NCBI RefSeq assembly: GCF_043497005.1
Contig: NZ_JBIEKE010000001.1
Coordinates: 806,001 to 870,000, forward strand
DNA length: 64,000 nucleotides
From: Halobacillus_A sp043497005
Lineage (GTDB): Bacteria > Bacillota > Bacilli > Bacillales > Halobacillaceae
Reading direction: 5' to 3'
Positions 8,264 through 17,095 of this stretch are shown here, piece by piece; the stretch's first letter is position 1; the number at the start of each line of letters is the position of its first letter. A program made the position numbers and the translations under genes. The notes beneath the pieces were generated by a model. The model saw only the letters and a list, made by a program, of their open reading frames with translations, had not been told where the DNA came from and did not search any database.

Positions 8264-8292
8264 GTGGAGACTTACGATAAAGGAGATTATCT

Positions 8293-8733
8293 ATGAATCG
8301 TCCAAATCTATGGATTGGCGTTATTTTACTCATAGGCTGTTCGATTTACTTCTACGAAACTATGAGTTTTCCCTCATCTGAACTTCAGATGACGAGTGCT
8401 GCGTTTATCCCAAGAGTGTATTGTCTATTAATGTTTATTTTCAGTGCTTTTCTTATGGCCGGCAGCTTTAAAGGAGAAGAGAAAGAGGGAGAGAGTAAAC
8501 CCTCTTTCCTCTACTCCATAATTGCGATAGGTTTGACGAGTATTTATATCATTTCGATTCCGTTTATCGGTTTTTACGTAGCTACTCTACTATTCATCGT
8601 AGGCTTATTGTTCTATGCCAAAGTAAGAAGCTGGATTATTTTATCGAGCGTTCCAATAGGCACGCTGTTGTTTATCTATGTGTTCTTTGTCCAGACGTTA
8701 AATGTAACTTTGCCCACTGGGACTATATTTTAA
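8293..8733 (+). CDS. tctB: TTT transporter small membrane subunit TctB
   Basis: A 146-residue protein with four membrane helices (about 6-22, 37-57, 75-95 and 115-137), the usual size and layout of TctB. It forms the membrane complex with TctA and receives substrate from the lipoprotein TctC. An AAAGGAG ribosome binding site precedes the ATG, and the gene lies between tctC and tctA in the same operon. Sequence conservation in TctB is low, so the call rests on size, topology and position. Confidence 0.88.
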   Translation: MNRPNLWIGVILLIGCSIYFYETMSFPSSELQMTSAAFIPRVYCLLMFIFSAFLMAGSFKGEEKEGESKPSFLYSIIAIGLTSIYIISIPFIGFYVATLLFIVGLLFYAKVRSWIILSSVPIGTLLFIYVFFVQTLNVTLPTGTIF

Positions 8734-8754
8734 TAGAGAAAGGGGGGAACTCAT

Positions 8755-10236
8755 ATGTTACTGGAAGGTTTAATGAACGCCCTGCAATGGCAGGTCGTCC
8801 TTATGATTTTAATTGGTTCAGCGATCGGGATTTCGATAGGATCCTTGCCGGGTTTAACCGCCGTTATGGGTGTGGCTCTTATTTTACCCGTTACCTTTGG
8901 AATGGACCCGGTTGCCGGCATTCTTTTATTAATCGGGGTTTATTTTGGAGCCGTTTATGGCGGTTCGTTAACAGCGATCCTCATTAATACGCCTGGAACT
9001 CCTTCTTCAGCTGCCACTGCCATTGATGGATATGCACTGACCCAGAAAGGAAAGGCTCATAAAGCTTTAACCATTTCCACCCTCTCATCTACAATTGGCG
9101 GGATATTAAGTGTCATTGTCCTGATTTTGATCGCTCCGCAAATGGCAGCGTTTGCTCTGAAGTTTAGTGCTCCGGAATCCTTTGCATTAGCTGTATTCGG
9201 CCTGTCGATCATCTCAAGTATTGCCGGGAAAACATTGGTCAAAGGGCTGATTGCCGGGGGACTTGGCCTTATGGTCGCCACAATAGGACTGGATCCTGTT
9301 GGCGGTTTTGCCCGGTTCACCGGAGGAAATGAGAACTTAATAAATGGAGTGGACCTCGTTCCTGTCATGATCGGATTGTTTGCAGCTTCTGAAGGCTTTA
9401 CGTCGATTGGCGATTTGTTTTCAGCAAAGCGGGCAAAAGTTGTGATTGAAAAGACGAAGCTGAAGTGGGAAGAATTTAGAGTGTTAATTTTAACGATCCT
9501 ACGCTCCGCTGGTATTGGAACTTTTATCGGCATGATTCCAGGAGCCGGAGGAGATATTACAGCCTTTGTGGCATACAACGAAGCGAAACGATTTTCCAAG
9601 GATAAAAGCGAATTTGGAGAGGGAGCCTTAAAAGGAGTCGCTGCCCCGGAAGCCGCTAATAACAGTGTGACAGGTGGAGCAATGATTCCGCTTCTCACGT
9701 TAGGGATCCCCGGGGACGCGGTGACCGCTGTGCTGTTAGGGGCTTTGATGGTCCAAGGGATTCAGCCCGGTCCGATGCTTTTTGAAACGAACGGAACGAT
9801 CGTTTACACACTGTTTGGCGGAATGCTGATCGCCAATGTCATCATTCTCATATTAGGACTTCTTGGCATCCGGCTGTTTACAAAAATTCTTCTCATTCCA
9901 AAAGCCGTACTTATGCCGATCATCCTCGTGTTATGTACCGTAGGCGCATACGCAATCAATAATAATTTTTTCGATGTGATCGTCATGCTCATTGCCGGCA
10001 TCATTGGATATTTCATGAAAAGATATGAGTTCCCTGTTTCTCCTGTCATTTTAGGATTTATATTAGGGCCTATGCTTGAAAGTAATTTTAGTCGTGCCCT
10101 CGTTATGTCTCAAGGGGATTACAGCATCTTTTACACGAGACCGATTACGTTAGTACTGCTCAGCCTTGCATTCTTAACCTTGTTTGCTCCGTTGTTGAAG
10201 AAGAAAGCTGTTAAACTAAAAGAAGATTACTCTTAA
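8755..10236 (+). CDS. tctA: TTT transporter large permease TctA
   Basis: A 493-residue permease with about 11-12 membrane helices. The family motifs are clear: SLPGLTAVMGVALILP near residue 30, INTPGTPSSAAT near 77, and GMIPGAGGDITAF near 260. It carries out ion-driven uptake with TctB and TctC. It starts 21 bases after tctB with AAAGGGGGG as ribosome binding site. dgoD follows after 19 bases. Known TTT systems move citrate, tartrate and other organic acids; a sugar acid would be a less common substrate. Confidence 0.93.
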   Translation: MLLEGLMNALQWQVVLMILIGSAIGISIGSLPGLTAVMGVALILPVTFGMDPVAGILLLIGVYFGAVYGGSLTAILINTPGTPSSAATAIDGYALTQKGKAHKALTISTLSSTIGGILSVIVLILIAPQMAAFALKFSAPESFALAVFGLSIISSIAGKTLVKGLIAGGLGLMVATIGLDPVGGFARFTGGNENLINGVDLVPVMIGLFAASEGFTSIGDLFSAKRAKVVIEKTKLKWEEFRVLILTILRSAGIGTFIGMIPGAGGDITAFVAYNEAKRFSKDKSEFGEGALKGVAAPEAANNSVTGGAMIPLLTLGIPGDAVTAVLLGALMVQGIQPGPMLFETNGTIVYTLFGGMLIANVIILILGLLGIRLFTKILLIPKAVLMPIILVLCTVGAYAINNNFFDVIVMLIAGIIGYFMKRYEFPVSPVILGFILGPMLESNFSRALVMSQGDYSIFYTRPITLVLLSLAFLTLFAPLLKKKAVKLKEDYS

Positions 10237-10255
10237 TAAAGGAGCCAATGTAACC

Positions 10256-11404
10256 ATGAAAATTGTAAGCTATGAACTCTTTCAAGTACCGCCAAGATGG
10301 TTGTTTTTAAAAATTGAAACCGATGAAGGAATCACAGGATGGGGAGAGCCTGTAATTGAAGGAAGAGCCCATACCGTTAAAGCAGCAGTCGAAGAGCTGA
10401 TGGAAAGTTTAATCGGTAAAGACCCCCTTCGAATCGAAGACCATTGGAACATGATGTATCGATCAGGTTTCTATCGCGGCGGTCCGATTCTAATGAGTGC
10501 CATTGCAGGAATTGATCAGGCTTTATGGGACATTAAAGGGAAATATCACAACGCCCCGGTTTATGAACTGATGGGTGGTTCATGCCGCGATTCGATTAAA
10601 GTCTACTCCTGGATTGGCGGGGACAGACCTGCAGATGTGGGTAAAGCCGCTAAGGAAGCCGTCTCTACAGGATTCTCAGCCGTTAAAATGAATGGTACTG
10701 AAGAACTGCAGTATATAGATACTTACAGCAAAATCGACCAAGCCGTAGAGAGAGTGGCCAGTGTTCGGGAAAGTGTAGGAACTGACGTCGGCATCGGCAT
10801 CGACTTTCACGGCAGAGTGCATAAGCCATTGGCTAAACTGCTTGCTAAAGAGCTGGAACCTTACCGTCCGATGTTTATCGAGGAGCCTGTCCTCTCAGAA
10901 AATAATGAAGCCCTAAGAGATATTGCTGCCCACACACATATTCCCATCGCTACTGGCGAACGAATGTATTCCAGGTGGGATTTCAAGAACCTCTTATCCG
11001 AAGGGTTTGTTGATATCATTCAGCCTGACCTATCACACGCCGGAGGCATTACAGAAGTGAAAAAAATTGCATCCATGGCAGAGGCTTATGACGTAGCCAT
11101 GGCCCCTCACTGCCCGCTCGGTCCGATTGCTTTAGCGGCCTGCCTGCAGGTGGACGCCACTTCCCACAATGCCTTTATTCAGGAGCAGAGCCTCGGCATC
11201 CACTATAATAAAGAAAACGACCTGCTCGATTATGTAAAAGACCGGAGCGTTTTTGATTATAAAGAAGGGCACGTCGCCTTTCCAAAAGGGCCGGGGCTCG
11301 GCATCGAAATCGATGAAGAGTATGTACGTAAGCGTGCGGAAGAAGGCCATAATTGGAAAAATCCGGTGTGGAGACATAAAGACCAAAGCATCGCTGAATG
11401 GTAA
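10256..11404 (+). CDS. dgoD: D-galactonate dehydratase DgoD
   Basis: A 382-residue enolase-superfamily enzyme converting D-galactonate to 2-keto-3-deoxygalactonate. The length equals that of E. coli DgoD, and the catalytic residues fall at the same numbers: metal ligands D183, E209 and E235, and acid/base H185 and H285 (in DFHGR, FIEEP, ATGER, APHCPLG). The end has the DgoD-like NWKNPVWRHKDQSIAEW. Together with DgoK and the aldolase it completes the De Ley-Doudoroff route to pyruvate and glyceraldehyde-3-phosphate. It lies downstream of tctA in the same operon. Confidence 0.95.
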   Translation: MKIVSYELFQVPPRWLFLKIETDEGITGWGEPVIEGRAHTVKAAVEELMESLIGKDPLRIEDHWNMMYRSGFYRGGPILMSAIAGIDQALWDIKGKYHNAPVYELMGGSCRDSIKVYSWIGGDRPADVGKAAKEAVSTGFSAVKMNGTEELQYIDTYSKIDQAVERVASVRESVGTDVGIGIDFHGRVHKPLAKLLAKELEPYRPMFIEEPVLSENNEALRDIAAHTHIPIATGERMYSRWDFKNLLSEGFVDIIQPDLSHAGGITEVKKIASMAEAYDVAMAPHCPLGPIALAACLQVDATSHNAFIQEQSLGIHYNKENDLLDYVKDRSVFDYKEGHVAFPKGPGLGIEIDEEYVRKRAEEGHNWKNPVWRHKDQSIAEW

Positions 11405-11418
11405 AAGGAGGAGAACGG

Positions 11419-12396
11419 ATGAAGCCGAAAGTTTACATTGCTAAACCTGTTTCAGAAAAAGTAGAAAACTATATCGCTGCGCATTGTGATTACAAGATGT
11501 GGCGGGGAGAAGAGAATATCCCTAAAGACGTCTTACTGGAGGAAATCCAGGATGTAGAAGGGTTAATCATCCCTAAAGCGAAAGTCGATAAAGATTTTAT
11601 CAAAAACGCGCCTCACTTAAAAATAGTAAGTCATATAGCGGTCGGCTACGAAACCCTGGATACAGACCTTATGGCAGAACACGAAATCATCGGGACTCAT
11701 ACCCCTTACGTCCTTGATGATACAGTAGCTGATTTAATCTTAGGGCTGATGCTATCGAGCGCAAGAAGAATCAGCCAGCTTGACCGCTACGTAAAAGAAG
11801 GAAAATGGAATAAACTAGACGATCCCTTTTTCTTATCAAAAGACGTCCACCATGCCACACTGGGCATTATCGGCATGGGCAGAATAGGCGAAGAGGTGGC
11901 AAAGCGGGCAAGTCTCGGCTTTGACATGAACGTTCTCTATTATAACCGCAGCCCCCGTCCCGAAGCCGAAGAAAAATATGGAGCAGAAAAGAAAACAATG
12001 GAACAAGTTCTTAAGCAATCCGATTTCGTGCTGACGATGGTGCCTTTAACAGACGAAACCCATCACCTAATCGGGGAAAAGGAATTTAAGATGATGAAGA
12101 AAGATGCGATCTTCATTAACCCGTCCAGAGGAAACGTAGTCGACGAGCCCGCGCTTATTCAAGCCTTAGAAGCCAACGAAATTGGCGGCGCTGCCTTAGA
12201 CGTATTTGAAACAGAACCCGTGGACCCGGGCAACCCATTATTAACGATGGATAACGTGGTCACAACGCCTCATATTGGCTCAGCTACGGCAGATGCCCGT
12301 GAAGCGATGGCGATGAAAGCCGCGGAAAATCTGGTCGCTGGTGTGACTGGTGGGAAACCTGAGAATGTAGTGAAGGAATTGAGTCATTTAGTTTGA
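11419..12396 (+). CDS. D-isomer-specific 2-hydroxyacid dehydrogenase
   Basis: A 325-residue NAD(P)-dependent dehydrogenase of the glyoxylate/hydroxypyruvate/2-ketogluconate reductase group. The nucleotide-binding motif GIIGMGRIGEE is near residue 149, and the catalytic triad is R237 (NPSRGNVVDE), E266 (DVFETEP) and H285 (TPHIGSATA). The ATG at 11419 has AAAGGAGGAG upstream, so the longer frame starting at 11398 is not used. It is the last gene of the galactonate operon. It may reduce a 2-keto aldonate or a glyoxylate-like by-product; the substrate cannot be read from the sequence. Confidence 0.85.
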   Translation: MKPKVYIAKPVSEKVENYIAAHCDYKMWRGEENIPKDVLLEEIQDVEGLIIPKAKVDKDFIKNAPHLKIVSHIAVGYETLDTDLMAEHEIIGTHTPYVLDDTVADLILGLMLSSARRISQLDRYVKEGKWNKLDDPFFLSKDVHHATLGIIGMGRIGEEVAKRASLGFDMNVLYYNRSPRPEAEEKYGAEKKTMEQVLKQSDFVLTMVPLTDETHHLIGEKEFKMMKKDAIFINPSRGNVVDEPALIQALEANEIGGAALDVFETEPVDPGNPLLTMDNVVTTPHIGSATADAREAMAMKAAENLVAGVTGGKPENVVKELSHLV

Positions 12397-12412
12397 TGAT
12401 ATGAAACGGTTG

Positions 12413-12448
12413 GATGATCTCTGTGAGATGCAGGGGTCATCTTTTTTT
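12413..12448 (+). terminator. Rho-independent terminator of the galactonate operon
   Basis: An 11-base stem, GATGATCTCTG (12413-12423) with CAGGGGTCATC (12431-12441) including two G-U pairs, is followed by seven T residues. It closes the operon begun at 5571. Confidence 0.85.
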
Positions 12449-12566
12449 GTTTTTTAATAAAAATATATGCCTAAATGTAATATATATATTGCAAAAAGAC
12501 GTTAATATTATATAATGGAATAAGAAGGAAAGTTGATTTCCCTTCAATATGGAAAGGAGGCTACGT

Positions 12567-13097
12567 ATGAATTTTTCTTTTACGAAAAAGAAGCCCCAGG
12601 ATGAACGCGTTACCACTTTACAAAACAAAATCTACCGAGAGCTCTACCACGTTATCATCCTCATTTGCGCAGGATCTCTCGTCTATAAATCCATTCAAAG
12701 GGAAGCTTATATAGACAACACCTGGCTTGAAATGCTGATCTTAATTGGAGGCGTCATTTACTATCTTGCCCGGGCTTCGCACTTAGGCATTTTTACAGAC
12801 GAAGTGGAAATGCACGATCGATCAAGTAAAATCAAGCTGAATACGAAGTACCTTATTACCAGTCTAATGATCGGCGGAGGACTCTCGTTATTTTTTGCAG
12901 TCAATAACTCACTAAGGTATGGGGAAACCACACAAGAAACCATTTTCTACTTCTTTCTTATCCTGATCACCAGCCTTATCATTAACGTTCCTATCTTATT
13001 AGGCCTGTTCGTGGTACCATCACTCATAGCCAAGCATAATAGCGATCGCATGAATGAACGAGAACTAATAGACGAAGACGACGAAGATGAGCGGTGA
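12567..13097 (+). CDS. Hypothetical membrane protein paired with XRE regulator
   Basis: A 176-residue protein with about four membrane segments (about 29-45, 52-70, 93-112 and 127-152 by hydrophobicity), a charged N-terminus and a highly acidic tail (EDDEDE). Membrane proteins of this size that precede a tiny XRE regulator are common in Bacilli, where the pair behaves as a small regulatory module. The ATG at 12567 is preceded by AAAGGAGG, so an upstream ATG at 12549 is not the start. The stop runs into the next gene. The function is unknown. Confidence 0.75.
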   Translation: MNFSFTKKKPQDERVTTLQNKIYRELYHVIILICAGSLVYKSIQREAYIDNTWLEMLILIGGVIYYLARASHLGIFTDEVEMHDRSSKIKLNTKYLITSLMIGGGLSLFFAVNNSLRYGETTQETIFYFFLILITSLIINVPILLGLFVVPSLIAKHNSDRMNERELIDEDDEDER

Positions 13098-13101
13098 TTC
13101 T

Positions 13102-13311
13102 ATGAAAAATAAAAAGCTGAAAATGGCCCGGGCGGAACACGACCTTTCCCAGCAGGAGCTGGCTAAAAAGGTAGGAGTTTCAAGGCAGACGATTGGGTTG
13201 ATTGAACTTGGCAAATATAATCCAACGCTGCAGTTGTGTTTGTCGATTTGCTGGGCGCTGGATAAAACGTTGGATGATTTGTTCTGGAAGGTGAAACAGG
13301 AAGAGGAGTAA
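13102..13311 (+). CDS. Small XRE-family HTH regulator
   Basis: A 69-residue protein that is essentially one Cro/CI helix-turn-helix, with the recognition region QQELAKKVGVSRQTIGLIE and the LNPTL-like segment YNPTLQLCLSI. Proteins of this family repress their own operon, usually together with an adjacent membrane protein. An ATG at 13087 is in frame, but the start at 13102 (MKNKKLKMAR) matches the usual N-terminus. It lies immediately after the membrane protein gene at 12567 and is followed by a terminator. Confidence 0.85.
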   Translation: MKNKKLKMARAEHDLSQQELAKKVGVSRQTIGLIELGKYNPTLQLCLSICWALDKTLDDLFWKVKQEEE

Positions 13312-13331
13312 AAGCTGGAAAAAATATTTTA

Positions 13332-13356
13332 AAGCATCCCAGCTGGGGTGCTTTTT
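13332..13356 (+). terminator. Rho-independent terminator
   Basis: The stem AAGCATCCC / GGGGTGCTT (one G-U pair) with loop AGCT is followed by TTTTT. It ends the membrane protein/XRE pair. Confidence 0.85.
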
Positions 13357-13610
13357 GTATGTAACGCGAACTTTTTCATTTATACCCCTAAAATGTTCAT
13401 AAATTGATAGGCAATGGACAAAGTGCTTTACTCAGGGGAACAGACAAATATAGGGAAATATTTACAATGACTAATGGAGGGAATGTTGAAATGGTATGAA
13501 TACATAATTCAGGGAGGAGATTCTATGAATATCGGTAGGATTTTGGCCACGGTTAGGGGCTACTGTGCTGGAGAAAACGAACAATTTGGATAAACACCAT
13601 ATTAGCGTAG
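13357..13610. other. Intergenic stretch without a convincing gene
   Basis: This stretch holds only a possible 36-codon frame (ATG 13483 to TAA 13593) with AGG-rich sequence before two of its possible starts. It has no recognisable homology and runs into a dispersed repeat. I see no terminator, riboswitch or tRNA. It may be remnant sequence. Confidence 0.4.
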
Positions 13611-13722
13611 TCAAAATGCGAAGACTCCTGTGGGAATAGCACGAGGCGAAGATCCCGCAGGAAAGCGCTCTTTGCTTTCTGAGGAAGCTGAGGCCGTGCC
13701 CACGGAAAGCGAAGCATTTTGA
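13611..13722. repeat. Dispersed structured repeat family 1, copy with TCAAAATGC arms
   Basis: This 112-base element is bounded by TCAAAATGC (13611-13619) and GCATTTTGA (13714-13722). Internally CCTGTGGGA pairs with TCCCGCAGG, and CCGTG pairs with CACGG. The same 112-base element occurs at 53941-54052. A tail with hairpin AATAATCCGAA / TTCGGATTATT (13754-13764 with 13783-13793) is shared with 1728-1767 and lies before the convergent dctM gene. Confidence 0.8.
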
Positions 13723-13861
13723 CGGAGCGATCGTTTGAATTCTCTTTAACATAAATAATCCGAACTGATTTCTACAAAATCATTCGGATTATTATATGTT
13801 TTATTCAGTTTTGTCTCGTGCTCTTTTAGTGATTTTAAATCATTTAATTCATAACTAAGAC

Positions 13862-15133
13862 CTAAAGAATATCAGTAAGATATAGTGAAATATCAGGGAA
13901 GATCACAATAAGAATTAGCACGACAACAAATATAGCAAAGAAAGGGATAACCCCTCTAATAACCTTTTCAACTTTTTCCTCAGTTATCCCACTTACAACA
14001 AATAAGTTCAAACCAACAGGCGGGGTAATCATTCCCAACTCCATATTTACTACCATAATGATCGCAAAATGAATCACGTCGATATCCAGTGCAGCAATTA
14101 TCGGTAAAAATATAGGGAGCGTGATAAGAATAATCGCGGTTGGTTCCAGGAACATACCAAGGATAAAAAACAATATACTCACGATAAGTAAGAAAGTCCA
14201 TTTATTGAATCCACTATCACTAACCCATGAAGCGAATTGCTGTGGCACCTGTTCTGTAGTTAAAAACATTCCAAATACTAGCGCAGCGGCAATGATTAAA
14301 AAAATCATAGCTGTTGTATTTACAGATTCTATTAAAATAGATTGGAATTTTTTAAAGGAGAGTTCCCTGTAAACTACTACTGAAATGATAAGGGCATATA
14401 AGACTGAAATAAAGGATGCTTCTGTCGGAGTTACTATTCCTGTATAGATTGATCCCAGAATTAGAATCGGCATAATCAGTCCCCAGGTAGCCTTGAGTGT
14501 AGGCATCCATCTTTCTCTTAGGGGAACTTTCGTCAGCCCGCCGTATCCTTTTCTGTAAGCAACAAATACAGCATAAATGATCAAGGCTAAGCCTAGTAAT
14601 ACTCCTGGAAAAATACCTGCAGAAAATAGCCTCCCCGTCGATTGCTCTGATACTGAACCATAGAGGATGAGAGGGATGGAGGGAGGAAGCAAGATACCTA
14701 ATGTTCCTGCAGCAGCTACTAGTCCCATCGAATATTTTTTATCATATCCCGCTTTGACCATCATAGGGATCATGATGGCACCGATCGCAGCCGCTGTAGC
14801 CGGACTTGATCCGGAAATCGCAGCAAATATCATACAAGTTATGACTGTCACCACGGATAAACCACCTCTTGTATGACCGATCCATGCCTGAATACAACTG
14901 ATTAAATACTTGGAAATTCCTCCATTCGCCATGATTAAACCTGCAAAAACAAACCCGGGGATAGCCATTAAGGTCGTACTGTTTACTCCTGTAAACATTT
15001 TCTGAATCACGGTATCAATTGAAAAATCAACCAACCACAGTCCGATAATACTAGATAAAGCAAGGCTGATCGCAATTGGTACGCGAAGAAACGCGAAGAA
15101 AAACAATAGCAGTAATACGATACCAGTCTCCAT
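13862..15133 (-). CDS. dctM: TRAP transporter large permease DctM
   Basis: A 423-residue integral membrane protein with about 12 helices and typical DctM motifs (GSSPATAAAIGAIMIP, FLEPTAIILITLPIFLP, MELGMITPPVGLNLF). It couples Na+ or H+ gradients to uptake of substrate delivered by DctP. It lies downstream of dctQ on the minus strand, divergent from dctP. A GGAGGATGTAA ribosome binding site precedes the ATG. In a halophile a sodium-coupled organic-acid importer is expected. The neighbouring genes suggest a C4-C6 carboxylate as substrate. Confidence 0.95.
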   Translation of the reverse strand: METGIVLLLLFFFAFLRVPIAISLALSSIIGLWLVDFSIDTVIQKMFTGVNSTTLMAIPGFVFAGLIMANGGISKYLISCIQAWIGHTRGGLSVVTVITCMIFAAISGSSPATAAAIGAIMIPMMVKAGYDKKYSMGLVAAAGTLGILLPPSIPLILYGSVSEQSTGRLFSAGIFPGVLLGLALIIYAVFVAYRKGYGGLTKVPLRERWMPTLKATWGLIMPILILGSIYTGIVTPTEASFISVLYALIISVVVYRELSFKKFQSILIESVNTTAMIFLIIAAALVFGMFLTTEQVPQQFASWVSDSGFNKWTFLLIVSILFFILGMFLEPTAIILITLPIFLPIIAALDIDVIHFAIIMVVNMELGMITPPVGLNLFVVSGITEEKVEKVIRGVIPFFAIFVVVLILIVIFPDISLYLTDIL

Positions 15134-15181
15134 TTACATCCTCCTCCAAATATTTTAATTCTTCCAAAGAAAATTGATTTT

Positions 15182-15694
15182 TTATTCTACTTTTCTTACA
15201 GGTGTTGATTCATCAGGTTGTTCCTTTGTGTAGATTTCTTTTTTTATGAAGTATTTGTAAGCTTTTTCACAGAAACGAATGAATAACAATGTCCCAGCAA
15301 TAGGCATAATTAAATAATTTACCCAGATTGGGAAACCGACGTCCACCGTTTTAATTCCTTGAGCGTATGCTGTTAATACCATATCGACGCCCGTCTGTAT
15401 GATGAAAATACTAAAGGCTATGCCAAGCACTAAAGTGAATATTTCACAGATTTTTCTGAACAGAGGGCCGGCACGATCGTACAAGAGATCAATAGCAATG
15501 TGCTTGTTATCTCTTAACGCCGTCGAAAAGCCGATAAAAATCGCCCAAACAAGCAGCATGGTATAAATTTCTGTAGCCCAGCTCTGAGAATCTCCAACTA
15601 TGTATCTCATGAATACGGAGTAAAGGCTGATAGAAATACCTACAAGAAAAAACAATCCTGAGAAAGCGTTTTCAATAAATGACAAAACTTTCAT
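15182..15694 (-). CDS. dctQ: TRAP transporter small permease DctQ
   Basis: A 170-residue protein with four membrane helices and the DctQ signatures MRYIVGDSQSWATEI and FIGFSTALRDNKHI. It pairs with DctM. The frame is open to 15796, but the ATG at 15694 is chosen because CAAGGAGGATATCGA lies just before it and the protein then begins MKVLSFIENAFSG. The N-terminal extension would be a spurious extra hydrophobic segment. A candidate operator (ATTTTGGATACAAT) lies 26 bases upstream of the start. Confidence 0.92.
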   Translation of the reverse strand: MKVLSFIENAFSGLFFLVGISISLYSVFMRYIVGDSQSWATEIYTMLLVWAIFIGFSTALRDNKHIAIDLLYDRAGPLFRKICEIFTLVLGIAFSIFIIQTGVDMVLTAYAQGIKTVDVGFPIWVNYLIMPIAGTLLFIRFCEKAYKYFIKKEIYTKEQPDESTPVRKVE

Positions 15695-15719
15695 TTCGAT
15701 ATCCTCCTTGAAAGATTGA

Positions 15720-15733
15720 ATTTTGGATACAAT
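15720..15733. promoter_or_regulatory. Candidate operator ATTTTGGATACAAT upstream of dctQM
   Basis: This 14-base box is the exact reverse complement of the box at 15847-15860 on the other side of the divergent dctQM/dctP intergenic region. On the minus strand a possible promoter TTGTTT-17-TATGAT (the -10 is at 15746-15751) lies just upstream of it. The core TGTATCCA resembles operators of FCD-type GntR regulators, and such a regulator is encoded at 24625. Confidence 0.5.
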
Positions 15734-15820
15734 TTTCTGAAACCCATCATAATACATATAAAACAGCAAAACAACCCCAATATTCACAATAAACAAAAAA
15801 TTTTGAGTATTCTTTACATT

Positions 15821-15849
15821 TTGACAGGTGATGTGTTACTTTATGTATT
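15821..15849 (+). promoter_or_regulatory. Probable dctP promoter
   Basis: TTGACA (15821-15826), a 17-base spacer and TGTATT (15844-15849). The -10 is imperfect. It overlaps the operator candidate at 15847-15860, as expected for a repressible promoter. Confidence 0.45.
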
Positions 15850-15860
15850 GTATCCAAAAT
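15847..15860. promoter_or_regulatory. Candidate operator ATTGTATCCAAAAT upstream of dctP
   Basis: Exact inverted copy of the box at 15720-15733. A weaker relative (ATTTTGGATAAACG) lies at 19904-19917, and the core TGTATCCA recurs at 29637-29644, both in intergenic regions of the same catabolic island. A shared regulator is inferred. Confidence 0.5.
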
Positions 15861-15997
15861 CCATTGATGCAAAGGATGCACCATTGTATTTTCAAATGGG
15901 GGCGTAAGTTTTCCGGAAAAATGTAAGCCTTTTCACGAGAAGGGGGATAGAAGAAAATTATTGATTTAGATTAAATCATTAGGGAGGAATTTTACTT

Positions 15998-17014
15998 ATG
16001 AAGAAAATAATTGTCTTTGGTTTGTTCTTAGTAGTCTCTATTAGTTTAATGGCTTGTGGTCAAGGAGCCTCTGGAACGGATGAAGATGGTGTAGAGGAAA
16101 TGACGATTAAGTTTTCCCACGTTGTTTCTGAGAACACTCCCAAACATCAGGGTGCTCTGGCAATGAAGGAATACATTGAGGATGAATCTGATGGAAAAAT
16201 TGAGCTTGAAATCTACCCGAACAGTTCTTTATTCGGGGATCAAGATGAATATCAAAATTTAGCTTCTAACAATGTTCAATTTATAGCGCCCGATTTAACT
16301 AAATTTGTAGGAAACAATCCACAGTTTAATATACCTGCCTTACCATTCTTGTTTCCGGATGACGAAGCAGCCATCAATTTCTGGGATGGGGAAAAAGGAG
16401 AAGAAGTACTTAGTAGTTTGACGGACGATGGAGTTCTTGGGTTATCAATGTGGCCGAATGGCGGAAAACAAATTACAAATGATGCTAGAGAGATTACTTC
16501 TCCTGATGACTTTGAAGGCTTGAAGTTCAGAACACAGGGTGGACAAGTATTAGAGTCATTATATTCAACAATGGGAGCAGGCTCTGAATCGATTCCATTT
16601 GGTGAGTTGTATACGGCGCTTGATCAGGGCGTAGTAGAAGGCCAGGAGAACACCTTTAGTAACATAGAATCTAAGAAGTTTGATGAAGTACAAAGCTATA
16701 TGACAGTTATGAATCATACCCGTGTTGACTATGCAATCTTTACCAACACTGAGTTTTGGGATGGTATGAATGATGAAACGAAAGAGATTGTTGAAGGCGG
16801 TGTAGAAAAAGGTACGGAAGTGGCAAGAGCAGAAGCCCAAAGCTTAAATGAAGAAGCCTATGAAACGATTAAAGAGCGTGGGCAAGTGGAAATAAAAGAA
16901 CTTTCTGAAGAAGAAATTCAAGAGTTCCGGGACACGCTGGAGCCCGTATATGAAGAATATGAAGACGACATTGGTACTGATGTCATTGAAGCAGCTCGAG
17001 AAGCAGGCGAATAA
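15998..17014 (+). CDS. dctP: TRAP transporter substrate-binding lipoprotein DctP
   Basis: A 338-residue extracytoplasmic binding protein with a lipoprotein signal (SLMAC, Cys20). The DctP fold motifs are visible, including KFSHVVSENTPKHQGA and the carboxylate-binding Arg region LKFRTQGGQV near residue 172, then PFGELYTALDQGVVEGQE. It delivers carboxylates to DctQM, which are encoded divergently 300 bases away. The mature protein is strongly acidic. AGGGAGGAATT precedes the ATG. The substrate is not predictable from the sequence alone; the island context suggests a branched di- or tricarboxylate. Confidence 0.94.
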   Translation: MKKIIVFGLFLVVSISLMACGQGASGTDEDGVEEMTIKFSHVVSENTPKHQGALAMKEYIEDESDGKIELEIYPNSSLFGDQDEYQNLASNNVQFIAPDLTKFVGNNPQFNIPALPFLFPDDEAAINFWDGEKGEEVLSSLTDDGVLGLSMWPNGGKQITNDAREITSPDDFEGLKFRTQGGQVLESLYSTMGAGSESIPFGELYTALDQGVVEGQENTFSNIESKKFDEVQSYMTVMNHTRVDYAIFTNTEFWDGMNDETKEIVEGGVEKGTEVARAEAQSLNEEAYETIKERGQVEIKELSEEEIQEFRDTLEPVYEEYEDDIGTDVIEAAREAGE

Positions 17015-17095
17015 ATACTTCTAGTTTTCTAGATGAAGAGTTAACTACTGCCAGTTGACTCTTCATCTTCACTGGAGGGTGGAGTTGAACGAATC

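Noticed and set aside
13483..13593. 36-codon frame before the repeat at 13611
   Set aside because: It has AGG-rich sequence before its start but no recognisable domain, signal or conservation that I can judge, and it runs up to a mobile-looking repeat.
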